Notes: generated by a model not told the origin, from the sequence alone. Shown: positions 7,292-14,348, counted from the stretch's first letter. The stretch: 64,000 bases of DNA from Bryobacterales bacterium KBS 96 (GCA_000381625.1 KB906767.1:128729-192728), one strand, 5' to 3'. Translations and numbers: made by a program.

Positions 7292-8091
7292 TTGTGGGCG
7301 TGGCCCAAAATCGCTATCGGATACGGCAGTGGCGGCTTCTCGCCGAAGTGATGCTCATACCAAAACTCGTGTAGATGACTCAAAAACAATTTCACGGCAT
7401 AGCGCTTCGCTCTCGCGTGGATATGGCCCGGCGGCAGCTTGCCCGATGAGTAACTCTTATAGGCTTCGGTTTCCTTTCCGATGCGCTTCTTAGTGATGGC
7501 CTCCGATGCTTGCGCGGCGTATTCGCCAGCCTCATTCTTCGCCTGCTCGTACCCCTTCCTCGCGAGATAGATCTTGCCGTAAACGTCATTCGGATTCCCC
7601 GAGACCTTCACGAACGATTCGCCGATTTTCCAGCAGAGTGTTTTGAGTGAGCCGTTGTGCGGGCGCTTCTGTCCTTTCCCCCAACTGAGAGTCGGATCTA
7701 AACCGGCAAAGCGCCAGATATGGCCCACGGTCGGGGCCTTCTCAATATCGATGTGCGCGAGCAGGCCCGCCGCGATTACTGGACCGATGCCCGTAATCGC
7801 CTTAAGCCACTTGCCTACTGGATGCTCGTCCGTCCAGCGATCAAGCGCACGCTTAACCTGCTGCTCTAGGACGTCATTTTGACTTCCGAGCCATACGAGA
7901 ACATCATGTGGCTCTCCGGACTCATTCAGTGCTCGCGTCTGATTGCCCGCCATGATGCGGTTGTGCTGCATCTGGTAATAGGCGTCTACGAGGAACCGTG
8001 CCTCGTCTTTCGAGAGTGAGCCGGAAGACTTCGCGATGTCCCGGCTGAGTCTCGCGACCGAATCAAGCGATATATTTCCCGCTGCTGCCAT
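7285..8091 (-). CDS. Tas-like protein (Nop/IS110 C-terminal fold), TasA type
   Basis: 268 aa; its TAG stop lies inside the first array unit. Residues 10-95 are helical and coiled-coil-like. Residues 96-135 (AITGIGPVIAAGLLAHI, then HIWRFAGLDP) carry the helix-hairpin-helix signature shared by the IS110/IS116/IS902 transposase C-terminal domain and the Nop domain of box C/D proteins. A basic helical region follows, then HARAKRYAVKLFLSHLHEFW at 225-244. The N-terminal DEDD/RuvC domain of IS110 enzymes is absent and there is no HNH motif. In TIGR-Tas systems such a protein binds 36-nt guide RNAs and targets DNA through two short spacers. Without a nuclease domain it could act as an RNA-guided DNA binder, for example a repressor. 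An automatic annotation would probably read transposase. Confidence 0.8.
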   Translation of the reverse strand: MAAAGNISLDSVARLSRDIAKSSGSLSKDEARFLVDAYYQMQHNRIMAGNQTRALNESGEPHDVLVWLGSQNDVLEQQVKRALDRWTDEHPVGKWLKAITGIGPVIAAGLLAHIDIEKAPTVGHIWRFAGLDPTLSWGKGQKRPHNGSLKTLCWKIGESFVKVSGNPNDVYGKIYLARKGYEQAKNEAGEYAAQASEAITKKRIGKETEAYKSYSSGKLPPGHIHARAKRYAVKLFLSHLHEFWYEHHFGEKPPLPYPIAILGHAHKV

Positions 8092-8121
8092 TTAGTTATT
8101 CATCTTTCCTTTCGATCACAA

Positions 8122-8210
8122 CCCTTGGCTTCGCCGACGTTAAGCCCGACCTGAGCGCAAGCCGGTGAAAGGAACGGCTATGAAGTAACCGCCGTCCGCG
8201 AAGCCAAGGG
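8122..8210. ncRNA. Possible structured RNA upstream of the Tas-like gene
   Basis: The 137-bp gap before the Tas-like gene holds perfect 13-bp arms (8122-8134 and 8198-8210), extended by four more pairs after one mismatch. They close a 63-nt loop that contains a further 5-bp hairpin (8160-8164 with 8175-8179). No T-run follows, so it is not a simple terminator. It could be a leader structure, a protein-binding site or a separate small RNA; strand is undecided. Confidence 0.4.
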
Positions 8211-8228
8211 AAGCGACCGAAGCTCCCA

Positions 8229-8420
8229 TCAATGCCTCCAAAGCAATGCGGCGGCTTCGAGGCCGGCCACAATTACCAGGCCCATCGCGATTCCGCCGCA
8301 CACAAGCGCCAGGCGGCGCCAGCGAGCCGTCTTATCCTCTTCGCGCTTGATGAGTCGCGAGGAATCGCTGAGCCCCTTCTCATAGCCAGAGATGCGCTCC
8401 TGCGGGCTCTCCTCGGCCAT
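8229..8420 (-). CDS. Small membrane-anchored protein
   Basis: 63 aa beginning MAEESPQERISGYEKGL. The ATG at 8420 overlaps the upstream stop (TAATG); an upstream ATG at 8483 would add 21 residues but overlap the neighbour by 64 bp. A charged N-terminal helix is followed by a transmembrane helix LALVCGGIAMGLVIVAGLEA at the C-terminus. Function unknown. Confidence 0.6.
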   Translation of the reverse strand: MAEESPQERISGYEKGLSDSSRLIKREEDKTARWRRLALVCGGIAMGLVIVAGLEAAALLWRH

Positions 8421-8665
8421 TACCGACTTAGTTGCTTCCACGATTCCCCTTTTCGCGATTTCCCGATCGCGTATTGCTGCCATAGAACTTCTTTCTCCGT
8501 CTCCCGCGTCATCGCGTAGTGCATCCGCGCATCTTCGAGCGCCACGGCCCGCGCGATCGCCCATGCGCCGAGACGTTTCAACGCTTTCGGGCTCGCCAAT
8601 ATCGCAATCAGAATGGGCGCGATCAGGCCGATCGCGACGAGTAATCCTTGCGTTTGTGCTGTCAT
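8420..8665 (-). CDS. Small membrane protein
   Basis: 81 aa from an ATG at 8665 overlapping the upstream stop. An N-terminal transmembrane helix (LLVAIGLIAPILIAILAS) is followed by a charged helical region. With the next gene it forms a pair of coupled small membrane proteins in the early operon. Function unknown. Confidence 0.6.
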   Translation of the reverse strand: MTAQTQGLLVAIGLIAPILIAILASPKALKRLGAWAIARAVALEDARMHYAMTRETEKEVLWQQYAIGKSRKGESWKQLSR

Positions 8666-9000
8666 CCCGGCCGCCTGACTGACCGGACGATGTATAGCTT
8701 CAGGTCGCTCGTCTTCGCTATCTCGCCCGCCTTGACGCGCTGCCCGATGATGGTTGAGATGGCGCGGCGGTCCGAACCCGGCACCAGCCGTTCTACGCGA
8801 TCCGCGACTTCGATGCTTGTGCGCGGCCGTTCGTTGATGGCCTGACGGATAGCCTCCGTCAACGCCAGCTCGGCGGATGTGGACCGTCCGCCGCCCTTGC
8901 GAGACTCCAGATCTTCCAGGCGAACACGCCATTTTTCGGCTTCGCGCCGCGCCTCGCTAATCATTTCGTCAAGCATGTTCTCCATCTGTCTTTTGGTCAC
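8662..9000 (-). CDS. Coiled-coil plus winged-helix-like protein
   Basis: 112 aa. Residues 1-38 form a charged coiled coil; residues 45-108 (LTEAIRQAINERPRTSIEVADRVERLVPGSDRRAISTIIGQRVKAGEIAKTS as a pattern) look like a winged helix with a terminal beta hairpin (LKLYIVRS). A DNA-binding accessory role is plausible but not shown. Confidence 0.6.
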   Translation of the reverse strand: MTKRQMENMLDEMISEARREAEKWRVRLEDLESRKGGGRSTSAELALTEAIRQAINERPRTSIEVADRVERLVPGSDRRAISTIIGQRVKAGEIAKTSDLKLYIVRSVRRPG

Positions 9001-9049
9001 CTATCAAGAGATTGGAGAGCGGACGGCGCCGCTCCCCGGATCGCTAAAG

Positions 9050-9982
9050 CTAAGCGGGAACTGGCTCCGAGACGTCATCAACACTCAAGCGTTCCTGCTC
9101 GGCAAGGAAGTCAGCCTCTTCGGCGATTGCTTTGTTGTCGGCATGTTGCGTTTCGCCGATTGCTTTGCGTTGTGCGGCCGTCAGCGCGCCCCAGAACTCC
9201 TGATAGGCGGCCACGCCACTCTCTGCAGCGAAACGTGCTCGCTTGCGCAGCGGTTCAGCAGGGTCGGATTGCTGACCGCCCTCGTTCCACTCACGGATAC
9301 GCTGACCGTGCTCCTTGCTCAGTAGTACCCCGGATGTTGGGAAAAAGCTGGACAGCATCGCAGGTACTTTGATTGGTGAAGATTGGTGCGTCTTCTCGTC
9401 AACCTGTAGCGATAGAAGCATTTCGAAAACGAAATTCTTCTCGGTTACCGGCTGTATGCCGACTTGGATAATCTCTTCTTTCCCGCCGACTTTTACGATC
9501 TTTACCTTGTCACGGGCGCGGAGGCAAAAAATCAAGTGCATGTTGGTCGAAAGAAGGTGATTTAGAAGCTTCTTGTGTTCTAGTTTTGCGAGCGCCCAGT
9601 TCGGCATTCCGCCCCGCTTCTTGGTCTCCGCAATCTCGGCGCATCCGCCTAACCCTTCCCACTCGTGAGTAAATGAGTCAATTACGCAAACCGAAACGTT
9701 GTCGCGCTCGACTTCCTTGATCTTTTCCAGATATCTAGCCGGGCTGTATGGAGCATCAAGGGGATAATGGCCGAACCCGTCGGGGAGCGCCTTAATCAGC
9801 AAAGGATCATCTGCGTAGAGGGTGCCCCGCATGTTCTCCGTGTCGATCATCGCCACGCGTCCACCGGGAGCCGCGAGGCCAGCGGCCATCAATAAGGCAC
9901 CCAGCGTCTTGCCGGAGCCAGACGGCCCTGCGATTGAAGTTATAAGCGGCACTGCTCTTCGAACTGCTTTCACGTATGCCAT
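9050..9982 (-). CDS. Phage AAA/RecA-like ATPase (AAA_24 type)
   Basis: 310 aa. Walker A is GPSGSGKT (residues 19-26), the AMIDTENMRG strand follows, and Walker B is VCVIDSFTHEWEG (about 98-110). The core resembles phage nucleotide-binding AAA_24 proteins and Sak4-type single-strand annealing RecA-like proteins. The last 90 residues are a helical extension. It sits next to a PD-(D/E)XK nuclease, the usual pairing of a phage recombination module in which exonuclease and strand-annealing factor act together. Confidence 0.8.
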   Translation of the reverse strand: MAYVKAVRRAVPLITSIAGPSGSGKTLGALLMAAGLAAPGGRVAMIDTENMRGTLYADDPLLIKALPDGFGHYPLDAPYSPARYLEKIKEVERDNVSVCVIDSFTHEWEGLGGCAEIAETKKRGGMPNWALAKLEHKKLLNHLLSTNMHLIFCLRARDKVKIVKVGGKEEIIQVGIQPVTEKNFVFEMLLSLQVDEKTHQSSPIKVPAMLSSFFPTSGVLLSKEHGQRIREWNEGGQQSDPAEPLRKRARFAAESGVAAYQEFWGALTAAQRKAIGETQHADNKAIAEEADFLAEQERLSVDDVSEPVPA

Positions 9983-9994
9983 AAATTTGCTCCG

Positions 9995-10981
9995 TCAGTA
10001 CGCAATTGCAGGAATCTCCTCATCCGCAAGGGCGTCAATACTCCGCGCTTCCCTCCAGGGCTTGTCTCCGAATTTCGCAACGCAATCGGCATATGTGTAA
10101 ATAAAGCCCTGGATCTCGATGCGCGCGCGCTCCCAGTACAGATTTGGGTTGCCATGCGCGGTCGGCTTCAACTCACGGATACGAACCTCGAATGGCGGTT
10201 CTGATTCCACGAACGGGAAGATAAACTTCGGCGGCTTCCTGCGCGATTCGGAAAGCGTTCGCAGGTGCGTATAGAAATACGATTGGCGATAATAGCCCTC
10301 GTAGTAGATGGCATCGGCCACCGATTTGTCGATGGACCTACCCCGCTTCTGCGTGAATGTCTTCAGGTCTAGCGTGTAGTCATCCGAGACCCAATCCATG
10401 CGGGCCTTTAGCGTTATGCCGGTTTCTGGATCTTGCGTGAATACTGAGACCTCCGCCGTGCCGCGCTGTAGTAACTCGGCAACGCGCGGCTCGTCATTCA
10501 CTAGTGCGTAAGTCGCCCCGCGCACGCGATCCCACTCGTCCCGGGTCAAGATAATGCGCCCCGCGTTTTGCGCCGCATGCCCGGCCTTGATCACGTCGAA
10601 AATTGGAGCGTTTGGATCATTCCCGAGTACGCGATCGACTAACTCTTGCTTTGTCCTGCCGGATACCGGCAGCGACTTGCACCTGAGCCACTCGCGAAGA
10701 TCGTCCGCCGTTCGCAGGCAGCCCTCGATGTCGTCAGCCGAAACCTCGCGGGCGTAACGGTTCGGAAATTCTTTTGGTTCGAGCACCGCACAATGCAGCG
10801 CCGTGCCGAACCGCATTTCCGGCGTTTCTTCCGGCGCTGGACGGTCCGGGTTGATGTGCAGATACCAGTAGCGGAGCGGCGAAATCGCCAGGTCCTTCAT
10901 TCCGGAGTGCGAAAGGCCTGAGGCCGCATGATAATCAGCAGCCGGTATCTGGCGGAGCGGCGTGTTGGAGACTGTAGCCAC
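9995..10981 (-). CDS. PD-(D/E)XK exonuclease with inserted SAP-like motif
   Basis: 328 aa from a GTG at 10981. The N-terminus (YHAASGLSHSGMKDLAISPLRYW) and the core RMDWVSDDYTLDLKTF with Asp196, Asp205 and Lys207 match the RecE/exodeoxyribonuclease VIII-like PDDEXK family (DUF3799 type). Between residues 94 and 119 is DLREWLRCKSLPVSGRTKQE and the following LVDRVLG, which reads as a SAP DNA-binding helix pair inserted ahead of the catalytic core. It likely degrades linear dsDNA to single strands for recombination together with the downstream ATPase. Confidence 0.82.
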   Translation of the reverse strand: MATVSNTPLRQIPAADYHAASGLSHSGMKDLAISPLRYWYLHINPDRPAPEETPEMRFGTALHCAVLEPKEFPNRYAREVSADDIEGCLRTADDLREWLRCKSLPVSGRTKQELVDRVLGNDPNAPIFDVIKAGHAAQNAGRIILTRDEWDRVRGATYALVNDEPRVAELLQRGTAEVSVFTQDPETGITLKARMDWVSDDYTLDLKTFTQKRGRSIDKSVADAIYYEGYYRQSYFYTHLRTLSESRRKPPKFIFPFVESEPPFEVRIRELKPTAHGNPNLYWERARIEIQGFIYTYADCVAKFGDKPWREARSIDALADEEIPAIAY

Positions 10982-11410
10982 TCAAAAAACCTCGACTTCG
11001 GCAGCCGCGGCTACGGGCGCGGAATCTTTCAGAAACGGTCTGCAGCGGTATTCGATAATTTCTTCGGTGTGCGCCGGCACTATCGTCTCCGGTATGCGAA
11101 CTTCCGGTATTTCGCGCGTGCCGACGACAACGCGTTCGCAAACTTTAGCTTTGTGGGCGACGACCTGAAGGCTCGGAAAGTTCGTCGGCCGGAACGAAAT
11201 AGTTCCCTCCATGTAGTTCGTCTTTTCGTCCCGCTTCTCGCCGGGGCCAAATGCCTTCACCGTAGCCGCGAACTGCGCCTGATCGCCGCAGAATAGAAGC
11301 TCGGTTCCGACCTGGAAATCGTAAAGTTGCGCAATATCCGGATTCGCCTCATAGATGTCGGCCAGCGCCCTGAGTTGCGCCGCCAGTTGGGAGTTGCTGA
11401 TCTTCTGCAT
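10982..11410 (-). CDS. Hypothetical phage protein
   Basis: 142 aa. The N-terminal half is helical (LAAQLRALADIYEANPDI); the middle VGTELLFCGDQAQFAATVKAF is alpha/beta; the end is beta-rich and Pro-containing (RIPETIVPAHTEEIIEYRCRPF). It sits directly before the recombination genes in the same operon. Family not recognised. Confidence 0.6.
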   Translation of the reverse strand: MQKISNSQLAAQLRALADIYEANPDIAQLYDFQVGTELLFCGDQAQFAATVKAFGPGEKRDEKTNYMEGTISFRPTNFPSLQVVAHKAKVCERVVVGTREIPEVRIPETIVPAHTEEIIEYRCRPFLKDSAPVAAAAEVEVF

Positions 11411-11430
11411 GCTTTCCTTTCAAAAATTCA

Positions 11431-11631
11431 CTACGCCGCCCGCGCCGCTTGCGGCAGATCGAAATACACCCGCACGCCTTCCGTGCGCACGTCGAGGTAA
11501 ATGTCGTCCGCGGCCGGAAAGCGTTTGATCAGCTCGCGCATGATCTCTTCGTATTCGCCTTCGCCGACACTGATCACGTGTGCCGGCGCGTTGCCTTGGC
11601 CGCGCGGATAAAATCCAACGGTGTAGATCAC
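11431..11631 (-). CDS. Small phage protein
   Basis: 66 aa from a GTG at 11631 that overlaps the upstream stop (GTGA). The sequence MIYTVGFYPRGQGNAPAHVI with alternating strands and a helix suggests a small alpha/beta domain. Function unknown. Confidence 0.6.
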   Translation of the reverse strand: MIYTVGFYPRGQGNAPAHVISVGEGEYEEIMRELIKRFPAADDIYLDVRTEGVRVYFDLPQAARAA

Positions 11632-11798
11632 GCGGCCTCTTTCCGTTTCGCGGCTTCGCGAGCATCCAGAGCCGCATCTGCAAACGCGTAGGCATCGCGA
11701 GTAACTTCGCGGAATTCGGCGCGGAGCGGAATATCTTCCGCCAGAAAACCACGGATGTATTCCATCGCCAGCGCATCCCTCAATGCGTCGCGGTCCAT
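11628..11798 (-). CDS. Small helical phage protein
   Basis: A 56-aa frame beginning MDRDALRDALAMEYIRGFLA and ending in an Ala/Lys-rich helix. Its ATG overlaps the upstream stop at 11798-11800 and its TGA overlaps the next GTG, so it is coupled on both sides. No family recognised. Confidence 0.6.
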   Translation of the reverse strand: MDRDALRDALAMEYIRGFLAEDIPLRAEFREVTRDAYAFADAALDAREAAKRKEAA

Positions 11799-12043
11799 TA
11801 CGCGGCCCCGCCTGCGGCTCGCGCGACGAGCATCAAATCCGCGATCAAGTACGCGTCCTTAACGAGCTGCTCGCGGCGATAGTGAGATTCGTACGCGTCC
11901 TTAACGAGCTGCTCGCGGCGATAGTGAGATTCGCCGGCAAGCGGACCCTGTAGAGCCGCCATTGCAAGCTGATCGCGTAGCGTCACCTTCTCCGCCGGTG
12001 GTTTTGGCGTCGTGGCTCTTGCGCGTTTCGGCTTCTCGGTCAC
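11798..12043 (-). CDS. Small phage protein with internal tandem duplication
   Basis: 81 aa from a GTG at 12043. A basic Pro-rich start is followed by ESHYRREQLVKDAY repeated twice in tandem. In DNA the repeat is a perfect 42-bp tandem duplication (11849-11890 and 11891-11932) that keeps the frame. Identity of the copies indicates a recent event. Function unknown. Confidence 0.6.
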   Translation of the reverse strand: MTEKPKRARATTPKPPAEKVTLRDQLAMAALQGPLAGESHYRREQLVKDAYESHYRREQLVKDAYLIADLMLVARAAGGAA

Positions 12044-12198
12044 GCGGCCTCCTTCATGTCGATCAGCGGGTCTGGCTCCGAGTCTGCCGTCGCTGGCGCG
12101 GAACACTTCGAGAGAAGCTCACCCATGAAACATCCGAATAAAAATGCGCCGGTGCACCATGCGCTGAGTCCGAGAAAAATCACAGCAAATGTCAGCAT
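12040..12198 (-). CDS. Small transmembrane protein
   Basis: 52 aa beginning MLTFAVIFLGLSAWCTGAFL, a transmembrane helix, followed by an acidic soluble tail. The ATG overlaps the upstream stop (TAATG) and the TGA overlaps the next GTG start. No function recognised. Confidence 0.6.
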   Translation of the reverse strand: MLTFAVIFLGLSAWCTGAFLFGCFMGELLSKCSAPATADSEPDPLIDMKEAA

Positions 12199-12392
12199 TA
12201 CTTTGCGCGCTCCCGTAAGTATCGTTTTTTGATCGGTCGAAATTGGTTGCCGCCCACTACAACCCAGTCAAGAAAGAATCCCGGCTTGCGTGTCTCTCGA
12301 CTTCCGCGTTGCAGCACCCGCGCGCCTCGCGGGCCACTCCCATGTCTGGCGATGAATTCCCGCCGAAGCGCCTTTACGCGCTTGCCTCTCAT
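12198..12392 (-). CDS. Small basic phage protein
   Basis: 64 aa, strongly basic (MRGKRVKALRREF...IKKRYLRERAK). It may bind nucleic acid. It is coupled by 4-bp and 1-bp overlaps to its neighbours; no family recognised. Confidence 0.55.
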   Translation of the reverse strand: MRGKRVKALRREFIARHGSGPRGARVLQRGSRETRKPGFFLDWVVVGGNQFRPIKKRYLRERAK

Positions 12393-12691
12393 TCGTAGTC
12401 CTCCGCGGCTTCAATCGCCGCCGCAATCTTGGTTTTCGTTTCCTTGCTCCACGGCACGCTCCCGAGGATTTGCTCGCTGTACTCGACGTGCGATTGCGCC
12501 GCTTTCAGCGCGTCGAGCATTTGCCATGAGGCCGTGAACAGCGCGGCATTCGCGAGTGTTTCCTCGCAGTGGTGCGGGGCTTCGCCGGCCGATTCCATCT
12601 GGTAGGCAACCCCGAGCGTTTCGCCGTTGGGGGCAATGATCTCGTTCGATTCGCGGGCGTAGGGACCAACGGTGCATGCGGCGCGGCTCAT
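12389..12691 (-). CDS. Conserved phage hypothetical protein
   Basis: 100 aa. The pattern KARESNEII-like start (YARESNEIIAPNGETLGVAY), then LANAALFTASWQMLDALKAA, is found in small proteins of many phages related to the APGPW type (compare the gene at 6071). Role unknown. Confidence 0.6.
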   Translation of the reverse strand: MSRAACTVGPYARESNEIIAPNGETLGVAYQMESAGEAPHHCEETLANAALFTASWQMLDALKAAQSHVEYSEQILGSVPWSKETKTKIAAAIEAAEDYE

Positions 12692-12981
12692 AGTGCGGCT
12701 TTCTCCCAGAACTCAGCGGCTCCGCATGCCGGAAAGATCACGCGACCGTCGACGGCATGGAAAACCAAGTTGTCGCCGCCGTTCGTAATGCGCACTTCGA
12801 GGCCCTGAGAGATTGCAGCCTCGGCGTCCTGCTTGGCGCTTTCAAGCGTGATTTCCTCGCCCGGATATTTGACCTTGCGGCGAAACCATTGACCGCCGCG
12901 ATGGTATCCGTCGCGACCGTATATGTACAGCTTCAAAGGTGCGCGCACATCCTCGTCGTGAATTAGCGTGTCGAGCCTCAC
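12688..12981 (-). CDS. Hypothetical phage protein
   Basis: 97 aa from a GTG at 12981 overlapping the upstream stop. Beta-rich, with KLYIYGRDGYHRGGQWFRRK and a C-terminal NLVFHAVDGRVIFPACG. No family recognised. Confidence 0.55.
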   Translation of the reverse strand: MRLDTLIHDEDVRAPLKLYIYGRDGYHRGGQWFRRKVKYPGEEITLESAKQDAEAAISQGLEVRITNGGDNLVFHAVDGRVIFPACGAAEFWEKAAL

Positions 12982-13109
12982 TTTGCCGCTCCCGTCGCCT
13001 GCGTAATCGCGCGCGAGAATTCGGAGACGAAGCCATTGCCGCCGGCGTAAATCTGCGAGTAATAGAAGATCGTCATCACCGCGATCACCAGATAAATCAG
13101 GCTTTTCAC
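12978..13109 (-). CDS. Very small membrane protein
   Basis: 43 aa from a GTG at 13109 (GTGA overlap). It is one N-terminal hydrophobic helix (LIYLVIAVMTIFYYSQIYA) plus a short tail. It is coupled on both sides. Function unknown. Confidence 0.55.
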   Translation of the reverse strand: MKSLIYLVIAVMTIFYYSQIYAGGNGFVSEFSRAITQATGAAK

Positions 13110-13390
13110 GCGACACCCGCCATTTCCGCGAGCGCAATGATTTGCAGTTGAGAGATCACGATGGTTGCTCGCGGGCCGTCGAGATCGTTGTCGTTCAGGT
13201 GTTCGTCGAGCCGGGCTTCCTCGCAGGAGCAGCACGCGACCTGGTCACCCGATTTGTCGAGGTAAATACCGTGAAACTCGCAAACGGTAAAGCCGCACAG
13301 TACGCACGTACCGATAGGACTCCCCTTGCAGCAGTGCGAATAGGTGTCGATTACTGGATCTACTTCGTAACGTTCGTAATGGGACGGCAT
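13106..13390 (-). CDS. Cysteine-rich zinc-binding-like protein
   Basis: 94 aa with CCKGSPIGTCVLCGFTVCEFH and ACCSCEE, eight or more Cys plus His, consistent with a zinc-binding fold. It is the first gene of the long leftward early run after the regulator. Function unknown. Confidence 0.6.
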   Translation of the reverse strand: MPSHYERYEVDPVIDTYSHCCKGSPIGTCVLCGFTVCEFHGIYLDKSGDQVACCSCEEARLDEHLNDNDLDGPRATIVISQLQIIALAEMAGVA

Positions 13391-13426
13391 CGCTTTTTAC
13401 GCAGGCTGAATGTGAGAAAAATTGAG

Positions 13427-13648
13427 TTACTGTGGGGAAGAAGGAGAGAGCTTAGACGCTTCTCGCTCGACATGTGAGCGCAGGGCCTCCTGCACTTCCG
13501 ACTGCAGGGACGTAATTTTTCGCGCCGCCAAGACTTTGAGATCTATTAGCAGTGGCTCCGGAATGGAAGTTGAGAGCTGGCGCGACCTCTCGGCAACCGG
13601 TTCCTTAACTTCCGTGGCTTCCGTAGTTCCTGTTAACATTTGTTCCAT
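13427..13648 (-). CDS. Ribbon-helix-helix regulator (leftward)
   Basis: 73 aa from the ATG at 13648, which has AGGTGA eight bases upstream; a GTG at 13678 would add ten residues but lacks a well-placed ribosome site. The segment RQLSTSIPEPLLIDLKVLAA followed by a second helix (SLQSEVQEALRSHVERE) fits a ribbon-helix-helix (Arc/CopG) DNA-binding fold. It is divergent from another RHH gene at 13730, so the two may control the early/lysogeny decision. No classical CI-type repressor is seen. Confidence 0.65.
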   Translation of the reverse strand: MEQMLTGTTEATEVKEPVAERSRQLSTSIPEPLLIDLKVLAARKITSLQSEVQEALRSHVEREASKLSPSSPQ

Positions 13649-13729
13649 GAGTTCATCACCTGGAACTAGTTTAGACACTTTCCTAGGAATTGCAAGAAGG
13701 TTCCAAAAGAAACTTCCTAACTAATTGAC
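13649..13729. promoter_or_regulatory. Divergent regulator intergenic region
   Basis: An AT-richer stretch lies between the two RHH genes. It contains GGAAC (13662-13666) and GGTTCC (13689-13694) in opposite orientation, TTCCTAGGAA (13680-13689, a perfect 10-bp palindrome) and TTCCTAAC near 13714. These are plausible operator half-sites. The rightward gene has no Shine-Dalgarno before its ATG, so it may be read from a leaderless transcript starting in this gap, as lambda cI is. Confidence 0.45.
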
Positions 13730-14041
13730 ATGGCTAAGAAAAAAATTGGAGTCACGCTAGAGAAAGCCCTCCATCAGGAGGTGAAAAGCCTGGCAGCAAA
13801 GAAGGGCATCACCATCGAGGAGGCGTACCAACAGGCGCTTGAGTCATGGCTGACCAAAGGGCAGGCGGTCAGTGCCCATGAGGGGCCCACTGACGAAGTG
13901 CTCACCTTCGTGATCGATTATTTAGCTCGACACGGGCCGGGCTCAGTGGCGCGCGGGGTCCTGCTGGCGCAGATCGGCTATCCGGATGCGAAGGCCTCCA
14001 AAATAAACTCAAATCGGAGCGTGGGAAAAAAAATGGGCTGA
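13730..14041 (+). CDS. Ribbon-helix-helix regulator (rightward)
   Basis: 103 aa. The N-terminal 45 residues (KKKIGVTLEKALHQEVKSLA, then a KKGITIEEAYQQALESWL helix) are an RHH DNA-binding domain. Residues 55-103 form a second alpha-helical domain (EVLTFVIDYLARHGPGSVAR). It is divergent from the RHH gene ending at 13427. It may be a repressor or its antagonist; the sequence does not say which. Confidence 0.65.
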   Translation: MAKKKIGVTLEKALHQEVKSLAAKKGITIEEAYQQALESWLTKGQAVSAHEGPTDEVLTFVIDYLARHGPGSVARGVLLAQIGYPDAKASKINSNRSVGKKMG

Positions 14042-14102
14042 CAATTTTGTGGCCGTCGTGACACAATTGCTCGTACCCCGTACTCGCACTCAGGAGTTTT
14101 AC

Positions 14103-14348
14103 GTGAGCAATGTCCATGGCAAAGCAATGATTTTTGCGATGCCCCAAACGGCTAGAATTACCCAATCTCGATTGAAAGAGCTAAGCTCGCTTCGAATGAG
14201 GCACAGGATAGCCGGCCAAATTATCGAGCGCGAGGCCCTTGCGATCGCGGAAATGCTGAGCCGGGGAGCCACGATTGAGCCGGGTCCCGTTCAATTTGAT
14301 CCAGATGGGCTAGAGGTGATTCCAGGAAACTGGAATTACGGCAAATAG
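14103..14348 (+). CDS. Hypothetical phage protein
   Basis: 81 aa from a GTG at 14103 with GGAG eight bases upstream. It is mostly helical (RLKELSSLRMRHRIAGQIIE) with a C-terminal tail VQFDPDGLEVIPGNWNYGK. It stands just before a strong terminator, closing the short rightward regulatory operon. No family recognised. Confidence 0.55.
   Translation: MSNVHGKAMIFAMPQTARITQSRLKELSSLRMRHRIAGQIIEREALAIAEMLSRGATIEPGPVQFDPDGLEVIPGNWNYGK

Noticed and set aside
7285-8091. IS110-family insertion sequence
   Set aside because: Only the C-terminal-type fold is present. The catalytic DEDD/RuvC N-terminal domain is missing, and the gene sits coupled in a phage operon beside a guide array.
8122-8210. IscB-type omega RNA (HEARO)
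   Set aside because: The placement upstream of an RNA-guided-type gene is suggestive, but no IscB-like protein is present and I could not match conserved omega-RNA features.
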